NCBI GenBank assembly: GCA_002396485.1
Contig: DGXZ01000042.1
Coordinates: forward strand, 1 to 11,389
Length of the DNA: 11,389 bases
Reading direction: 5' to 3'
Source: Spartobacteria bacterium UBA5019
Lineage (GTDB): Bacteria; Verrucomicrobiota; Verrucomicrobiia; Chthoniobacterales; Terrimicrobiaceae
Shown here: positions 6,903-11,389 of the stretch, piece after piece
Position numbering within the stretch: the stretch's first letter is position 1
Layout: every line of letters starts with the position of its first letter
Program-made: the position numbers and the translations under genes
The notes under the pieces: generated by a model
Database searches by the model: none
Told to the model about the DNA's origin: nothing
The model's input: the letters and a program-made list of their open reading frames with translations, nothing else

Positions 6903-7197
6903 GGTTTTTTAAAATTCCGTAGCGGCCTGCATCGCGAGATTCCGTGAACAGAGTCGATGTTGCTGCTTCAGAAATATCCTCCCGTCCAAGGATTCAGCTG
7001 CATTGTGGTTGGGCGTGATCCTATTGTGGCGAACTAAAAAAATGAACGATCGTCCAAAAATTTGGTTCGATTGTTCCAATAATGTGCGGTGGACCATTTC
7101 AAAAATCTGGGCTTTTTGTGCGATCCGAAGCTCTGCTCCAGTGCCGCTGCTGTATCTGGAGAGACTCTCTTATCAATTCAATATCTGCCACTTGTCA
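6903..7197. other. intergenic gap between convergent accC and nagB
   Basis: About 295 bases without a convincing gene separate the ends of accC and nagB. ORFs on either strand are short and resemble no family I know. Small structures visible are an 8-base palindrome ACGATCGT (7046-7053), a 6-base-pair stem CTCCAG/CTGGAG with a 14-base loop (7136-7161), and GTCATC-A-GATGAC (7195-7207) spanning the nagB stop. None is followed by a proper T run, so no clear terminator can be named. The region could hold termination signals or a decayed gene. Confidence 0.5.
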
Positions 7198-7968
7198 TCA
7201 GATGACTTGCCAGGCGGGTTTGTTTTCGAAGACCCAGCGGTAGTAGTCGGTTCTGGTGAGTTCGGATGCGGCTTCTTTGTCCAGGCAGAAGATGGCGGAG
7301 GGGTGGAGTTGGAGCGCGGATGCGGGGTTCATTGAGGTGATGGGACCTTCGACGGCTTGGGCTATGGCTTGAGCTTTGTTCTTTCCCGTGGCGAGGAGGA
7401 CGGTTTTGCGGGTGTCAAGGATGGTGCCGATGCCCATGGTGATGACATGGAATGGCACCGCGTCCTCGCTCCCGAAGAAGCGGGCGTTGTCCTTGCGGGT
7501 GCGGGCGGTGAGGGTTTTGATGCGGGTGCGGGAGGCGAGGGAGGATGTCGGTTCATTGAAGCCGATGTGGCCGTCGGTGCCGATACCGAGGAGCTGGAGG
7601 TCGATGCCGCCTGCCAACCGGATTTTTTCCTCGTAGCTTTGACAGAATGCCTCCGGATCTGCGGCCATACCGTCCGGGATGTGGATGTTTGCCGGATTGA
7701 TGTTCACATGCCGGAAGAGATTCTCGTGCATGAAGGCGTGGTAGGACTGTGGGTGCTCGGCTCCGACGCCGATGTATTCGTCCAGATTGAATGAGGTGAT
7801 CTGCGACCAGTCGAGGTTCTGCTGAATGAGTTGGTGGTAGAGTGGCACGGGGGTTCCGCCTGTCGCGAGCCCTAGAACCGCATTGGGCTTGGTGCGGATG
7901 AGACGGGAGAACAAGCGCGATGCCATACCGGCAGCAGAGTCCGCAGTGGGTTGGATGATAACTTCCAT
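7198..7968 (-). CDS. nagB: glucosamine-6-phosphate deaminase
   Basis: This 256-residue cytosolic enzyme converts glucosamine-6-phosphate to fructose-6-phosphate and ammonia, feeding amino sugars into glycolysis. Motifs include GLATGGTPVPLY (33-44), SFNLDEYIG (59-67) and GIGTDGHIGFNEPTSSLASR (128-147). The E. coli catalytic residues D72, D141, H143 and E148 correspond, with a constant shift of nine, to D63, D132, H134 and E139. R149 and K151 match E. coli R158 and K160, described as allosteric-site residues that bind GlcNAc-6-phosphate, so allosteric control may be kept. A 6-phosphogluconolactonase is excluded by the NagB motifs. The gene starts 4 bases after the PIG-L deacetylase stop, so the two very probably form one operon. 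Confidence 0.96.
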   Translation of the reverse strand: MEVIIQPTADSAAGMASRLFSRLIRTKPNAVLGLATGGTPVPLYHQLIQQNLDWSQITSFNLDEYIGVGAEHPQSYHAFMHENLFRHVNINPANIHIPDGMAADPEAFCQSYEEKIRLAGGIDLQLLGIGTDGHIGFNEPTSSLASRTRIKTLTARTRKDNARFFGSEDAVPFHVITMGIGTILDTRKTVLLATGKNKAQAIAQAVEGPITSMNPASALQLHPSAIFCLDKEAASELTRTDYYRWVFENKPAWQVI

Positions 7969-7972
7969 AGGA

Positions 7973-8839
7973 TTATTTCGAAAAATAAGGAGACAGTGCG
8001 GAGCATACGCTCTCTTCGAAACGGCGGATCGCCTGCCGAGTGAACTCCAAGACGCTCAGCGAGTCGTCCTGAATCAAAGGCGTGAGATCTATGCCAACTA
8101 GGACTTGGGTAGATTCGTCTCCCTCGCGAGGCTCATAAAATGTGGCATTGGCGGCGCGGCGGCCGGCCACAGCAAGGTCGTAGCGTTTTCCGCCAACGAT
8201 CTGCGAGGCGAATACAGTGTTGAGTTTGTCTGCGAGCGCCTCATGGCCGCTCACGTCCATGCGAACCTTTTCCGGGTCCAGCATCCAATCCAAGTCTCTC
8301 CAGACCTCGCAGCCGATGAGTTGCTTTGGTCGTTCCGCAATTGGGAGGGCGCGGAGCGCGTGCAGGAGGGAGGCTAAAACTCCCAGATGGGTCTTGTGCT
8401 TGTCCGCTGGGTTGTGGGTGTAGATCACTTCGGGTTTAGTGGCTTTTAAAACCCTTATCAAATCGTCGTGCAGTCTGGTGTCGGCGGGATCAGTCACAGA
8501 AGAACTCGGATAGCCGAGCTGAACCATCAATCCAAACTGGCCAATCGCGGCGGCTTTGTTTTGCTCGCTGCTGCGGACCCTGCTGAGTTCCTCGGGGGTC
8601 ATATCGGCGAAAACCCCGCTGCGCGAGCTGCCACGGCCATCTGTGCAGGTCACGCCCCCGAACCAACGGTCTGTGCGGTCTATGCATTCCACGATTCCGT
8701 GGAAGGCCATGAACTCGAGATCGTCGTGATGAGCGCCGACGCCCAGGTGCGTGACTCTCGAAGCGGCATCGGGAAGGGGGAGGGCATCCGGAACGAAGAC
8801 TTGTGCTGCCGGGTTGGATAGAAGATCGGTTGGCGTCAT
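7973..8839 (-). CDS. PIG-L family zinc-dependent deacetylase
   Basis: From ATG at 8839 this encodes 288 residues of the PIG-L/LmbE family, Zn-dependent enzymes that remove acetyl groups from N-acetylglucosamine-type substrates. The metal-binding motif appears as GAHHDDLEF (35-43; usual form AHPDDEE), with D39 and D40 as base and ligand candidates. A second motif, THNPADKHKTHLGV (141-154), supplies H148/H151, matching the usual HPDHxxV position. The true substrate cannot be read from sequence; relatives include the bacillithiol enzyme BshB and mycothiol MshB. The immediate nagB neighbour points to an amino-sugar phosphate. The frame stays open upstream to 8977, with further ATGs at 8890 and 8977, but those extra residues look non-homologous and contain a hairpin region, so 8839 is preferred. 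No start has a clear Shine-Dalgarno sequence. Confidence 0.85.
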   Translation of the reverse strand: MTPTDLLSNPAAQVFVPDALPLPDAASRVTHLGVGAHHDDLEFMAFHGIVECIDRTDRWFGGVTCTDGRGSSRSGVFADMTPEELSRVRSSEQNKAAAIGQFGLMVQLGYPSSSVTDPADTRLHDDLIRVLKATKPEVIYTHNPADKHKTHLGVLASLLHALRALPIAERPKQLIGCEVWRDLDWMLDPEKVRMDVSGHEALADKLNTVFASQIVGGKRYDLAVAGRRAANATFYEPREGDESTQVLVGIDLTPLIQDDSLSVLEFTRQAIRRFEESVCSALSPYFSK

Positions 8840-8904
8840 GGCGAGTTGGGAAAGGCCTGCCCGTGGAGGAAGACCATGCTTCTTAGTCATACGAAGCCGT
8901 AAAA

Positions 8905-8937
8905 ACCAGCCAGATGATAATACGTAATCCGGCTGGT
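8905..8937. promoter_or_regulatory. inverted repeat in the divergent PIG-L / transporter region
   Basis: ACCAGCC (8905-8911) and GGCTGGT (8931-8937) form a 7-base-pair inverted repeat around a 19-base AT-rich centre containing TACGTA. On the minus strand it is followed by TTTTT, so it could be a leader attenuator for the deacetylase operon; its AT-rich centre (TATTAT on the minus strand) could equally be a promoter element or operator between the divergent genes. Confidence 0.35.
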
Positions 8938-8990
8938 CGGCTGTTTTTGAATGGTTGCGACTGGCCGGGGGCGGCATAGTTCAGTGACTC

Positions 8991-10583
8991 ATGTTCCTTT
9001 TCAACGGCTTCATACTCGGGCTGGGCCTTTTTTTTCTAGGGCTTCAGCTTACGGGACAAAACATGCGTTCCCTGAGTGGCGGCGGGTTTCGTCAGCTTGT
9101 GCGGCGGGCCACCGGCACCCCATGGCTATCGGGCGTTTGCGGACTCGTAGCAGGAGCGCTGATGCAGAGTGCCACGGCAGTGACATTCATTCTGGTGAGC
9201 ATGGTTGGAAGCGGTCTGATCCCATCCGCTGCGGCGAGGGTGATCGTGGTTTGGTGCAATGTGGGACTGACAGCACTGGCCTTTTTGGCGGCCTTTAACA
9301 TTCATCCGGTTGTGGCATTTGTGGTCGGAGTGGCAGGCATCGCCATGGGCTCCGTGCGCCGCAAGCCATGGAATACCATCGCCGGGGCGGTCCTCGGCGT
9401 GGGCATTATTCTATTCGGCCTCGAGCAACTTGGCGCAGGCTTGGCTCCGCTCAAGGACGAGGCGTGGTTTCGACAAGTCATCGAAGTCGCGCTGCACTCT
9501 CCGTTTCAGGCGTTCCTCATCGGCGTGGCAGCGTCAGCGTTGCTGCAGTCAAACACCGGCGCGGCGATGGTATTGATCACACTGGCGGCAGGCGGTGCCT
9601 TTGGAGTGGCTGAGGCTGCACCCGCCATCTATGGGACAAATCTTGGGGCCATCGCACTGCGGGCGTTTTTGGCGCGCGGCCTCAGCGGTTCGGCAATTCG
9701 CCTCGTGCGCATGGAGGATTTGTTCTGCGTCTTCAGCGGTGTGCTGATGATGGCATTGTTTTTTTTGGAACGAGCTGGCATTCCGCTGGTGCTGGCCCTT
9801 GTAAAATCCCTTCAAGGCGGTGATGCCATACGCTTGGCGTCAGTTTTTCTTCTCTCGAATCTCATTCCTGCCTTCGTGCTTAGCCCGTTTCTGCCTCTCT
9901 GCGAGGTCTTCTTGAAGCGCTTTTGGCCTAGTGATGCCGCCGAGCGTCCCGATGAACCGAAATTCCTGCGATCCCAAGCACTCGCCGATCCTGAGACCGC
10001 TTTGGATTTGATTCCCAAGGAACTCGGCCGCCTCTTTGCGAGCCTGAGCCTTGAGAAGAAGCCCTCGGTTTCCGATTCTGACTCCCATGAAATGCCCGCA
10101 TTTATGAAACTCGGAGCGGCAATCGAAGGCTTCTGCGTCCGTTTGGCCTCAGAAAATCCGCTCTCTCAAAATCAATCCCTTCGCCTGCAGCGCTACCGGG
10201 CCTGGCTGCACACGATCCGCCACATCGGTGAAGCGTCGGGTGAACTCGCGGATTCGCACACCGCGCTACCACCAAGCGCTAAACTCTATGCCAAGGGGCT
10301 TCTGGACTGGATGCAGGCCAATATTCTTCTCGGAGCCGAGGCCACCTCGTCCATGAATTCCCAAAAAATTCAGGAGTTTTTTGAGAGCAGTAAACAAAAA
10401 ATCCCCGCCGTTCGTGCCATGCGGAAAAGCTTTTTGGAATCCTGTGGAGCATTTTCTCCGGCAGGGAATCTCGAAATGTCATCCCTCTTGGACAACTTCG
10501 ACATCACAGCCTGGCTCATCCATCGCCTTTCCAAGCTGCAGGTGAAGGCGATTCAAGCCCCACCGGATGCGGTTGGTTTTTGA
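8991..10583 (+). CDS. Na+/phosphate cotransporter-like membrane protein
   Basis: This 530-residue inner-membrane protein belongs to the Na/Pi cotransporter (PNaS, NptA-like) family. About eight or nine hydrophobic segments fill residues 1-310, arranged as two repeats. Each carries a QS motif: QSATAVT (59-65) and QSNTGAA (186-192), where the family norm is QSSSATT. Partner motifs are degenerate: WCNVGLT (88-94) and YGTNLGA (214-220) in place of GANIGTT. Residues from about 330 to 530 form a soluble helical domain, corresponding to the PhoU-like cytoplasmic tail of longer family members. Likely role is sodium-linked uptake of phosphate or another anion. The altered QS motifs leave the substrate uncertain. 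ATG at 8991 gives a natural N-terminal membrane helix; no Shine-Dalgarno sequence is seen. It is divergent from the PIG-L gene and convergent with the next. Confidence 0.85.
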   Translation: MFLFNGFILGLGLFFLGLQLTGQNMRSLSGGGFRQLVRRATGTPWLSGVCGLVAGALMQSATAVTFILVSMVGSGLIPSAAARVIVVWCNVGLTALAFLAAFNIHPVVAFVVGVAGIAMGSVRRKPWNTIAGAVLGVGIILFGLEQLGAGLAPLKDEAWFRQVIEVALHSPFQAFLIGVAASALLQSNTGAAMVLITLAAGGAFGVAEAAPAIYGTNLGAIALRAFLARGLSGSAIRLVRMEDLFCVFSGVLMMALFFLERAGIPLVLALVKSLQGGDAIRLASVFLLSNLIPAFVLSPFLPLCEVFLKRFWPSDAAERPDEPKFLRSQALADPETALDLIPKELGRLFASLSLEKKPSVSDSDSHEMPAFMKLGAAIEGFCVRLASENPLSQNQSLRLQRYRAWLHTIRHIGEASGELADSHTALPPSAKLYAKGLLDWMQANILLGAEATSSMNSQKIQEFFESSKQKIPAVRAMRKSFLESCGAFSPAGNLEMSSLLDNFDITAWLIHRLSKLQVKAIQAPPDAVGF

Positions 10584-10594
10584 GAGCGGATTCC

Positions 10595-10616
10595 GCACAC
10601 TGGTGAGTCGGTGTGC
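10595..10616. terminator. weak bidirectional terminator hairpin
   Basis: GCACAC (10595-10600) pairs with GTGTGC (10611-10616), with an extra T-G pair possible inside. It lies in the 36-base gap between two convergent stop codons, where a shared terminator is expected. It lacks a strong T run on either strand, so termination would be inefficient or Rho-dependent. Confidence 0.35.
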
Positions 10617-10619
10617 AAT

Positions 10620-11339
10620 TCATCTTGGGGTTCTCTCCGGATCCTGAACTGGCTTTTCTACTCTGGGGCTGTCCGCTGCATTGGCATGAAAGAGGGCTGC
10701 CAATTGCTTGCTGCTCTCGGCATCGTCCAGCATGCCGAATTCGCGGAGTTCGGCTTCAAAAAGACGCAGACCGGCGATTTCCTGCACAGGCAACCATTCA
10801 TTGATGTGCCTGTGAATCGAGCGCAGGTCGGTATTTGCCGGCTCCTCGTCCTCAATCAAAATCGAGACATCATCAATCCCCCAGCCCGAACTCGCAGGCG
10901 CGACTTGCATCGCCGAGACTTGAATCCATCCATCCGAGCGCATGGAGCGTGTATCGCCCGCCAACCAGAGCAGAACAGCGCCGTCTATGAGGCACGTGCG
11001 GGCGCGGATGTGCAGACGCGTATGCGAATGGCGATTCCGCAATTCCTCAAAAAGCATAAGCGCATTGTCATGGAGAAGGATTCCCGGACCTATGAGCTCG
11101 ATTGTCAAATCCTGTGGAGCACTTGCCAATGCCTCCTCGAGAATTCCAAGGAGGCGGGCTGAATCCTTCTCGGCCAGATTCAGGTGAATCTTCTTACTGC
11201 TTTCCGTGATGAGCGGAATCGCATGGCCCGGCACATCGAAATGGAATTCCGTCTGCATTGCTGGTCCTCGCTGGGACTCGTTCTGCGGACGGAGGAGTTT
11301 CAGGGCGGTACTGAGGATTTTTTCAAGCGTGGTGTTCAT
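10620..11339 (-). CDS. hypothetical protein with ClpP-like middle region
   Basis: This 239-residue protein is not recognised with certainty. It has no signal peptide or membrane span. Residues 77-143 follow the ClpP/crotonase layout: a strand (DLTIELIGPG), a helix (DNALMLFEELRNR), a strand (TRLHIRARTC), then IDGAVLLWLAGDTRSM, resembling the SMGAFLLAAGEKGKR segment of ClpP. At the catalytic serine position this protein has isoleucine (I118), so it would not be an active serine peptidase of that type. The N-terminus (1-30) and C-terminus (about 180-239) are polar and helical or flexible. A start at M28 is possible; ATG at 11339 gives the longest form. The resemblance is by eye and may be a chance similarity of fold-like patterns. 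It runs convergent to the transporter and appears to stand alone. Confidence 0.65.
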   Translation of the reverse strand: MNTTLEKILSTALKLLRPQNESQRGPAMQTEFHFDVPGHAIPLITESSKKIHLNLAEKDSARLLGILEEALASAPQDLTIELIGPGILLHDNALMLFEELRNRHSHTRLHIRARTCLIDGAVLLWLAGDTRSMRSDGWIQVSAMQVAPASSGWGIDDVSILIEDEEPANTDLRSIHRHINEWLPVQEIAGLRLFEAELREFGMLDDAESSKQLAALFHANAADSPRVEKPVQDPERTPR

Positions 11340-11389
11340 TTCGCTGCACAGGCTATCAACCTCGGTCGGACATCCGCTGGGGGAGAGAA

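Noticed and set aside
6909..7097. Minus-strand ORF of 62 codons in the accC-nagB gap
   Set aside because: Short, with no ribosome binding site or family resemblance; it could occur by chance.
7003..7335. Plus-strand ORF of 110 codons in the accC-nagB gap
   Set aside because: Its second half is antisense to nagB and its first half has no start signal or recognisable motif.
8840..8977. N-terminal extension of the PIG-L deacetylase to 8977
   Set aside because: The extra residues do not look like the family and include the inverted-repeat region; the conserved domain fits a start at 8839.

Overview
The window looks like ordinary chromosomal DNA from a flagellated, Gram-negative-type bacterium. 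A TonB-ExbB-ExbD cluster implies an outer membrane, and FliS plus an FlgN-like protein imply flagella. Moderate to high GC, mostly poor Shine-Dalgarno sequences and the gene mix would fit the Verrucomicrobiota (PVC superphylum), but that assignment is an inference from style and not proven. No insertion sequence, phage gene, CRISPR array, rRNA or tRNA was seen.

Layout: (1) Positions 1-1416, plus strand: an AT-rich leader with a possible flagellar sigma-28 promoter, an unrecognised 127-residue ORF, the flagellin chaperone gene fliS (TTG start), and an overlapping coiled-coil gene resembling an FlgN/FliT-type export chaperone. The last gene carries a perfect terminator-like hairpin inside its coding sequence. 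(2) 1511-2386, plus: pdxA (pyridoxal phosphate synthesis), unusually short. (3) 4955 down to 2383, minus: a tightly coupled tonB-exbB-exbD-def cluster with overlapping or nearly touching genes; def meets pdxA tail to tail with a 4-base overlap. (4) 5059-6902, plus: accB-accC, the biotin carrier and biotin carboxylase of acetyl-CoA carboxylase, divergent from tonB. (5) 6903-7197: a gap of about 295 bases with no convincing gene. (6) 8839 down to 7198, minus: a PIG-L family deacetylase followed 4 bases later by nagB, a plausible amino-sugar catabolic pair. (7) 8991-10583, plus: a Na+/phosphate cotransporter-like protein with a C-terminal cytoplasmic domain. (8) 11339 down to 10620, minus: a hypothetical protein whose middle part resembles the ClpP fold without its catalytic serine. 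The final 50 bases hold its upstream region.

How they work together: the first group serves flagellar filament assembly. The Ton genes would energise outer-membrane transport by tapping the proton gradient. AccBC performs the first half-reaction of fatty acid synthesis. The PIG-L/NagB pair could convert an acetylated amino sugar (possibly GlcNAc-6-phosphate) to fructose-6-phosphate. I see no strong evidence of a wholly new system. The best leads are the intragenic terminator in the FlgN-like gene, the PIG-L/NagB pair as a possible replacement for NagA, and the apparently inactive ClpP-like protein.
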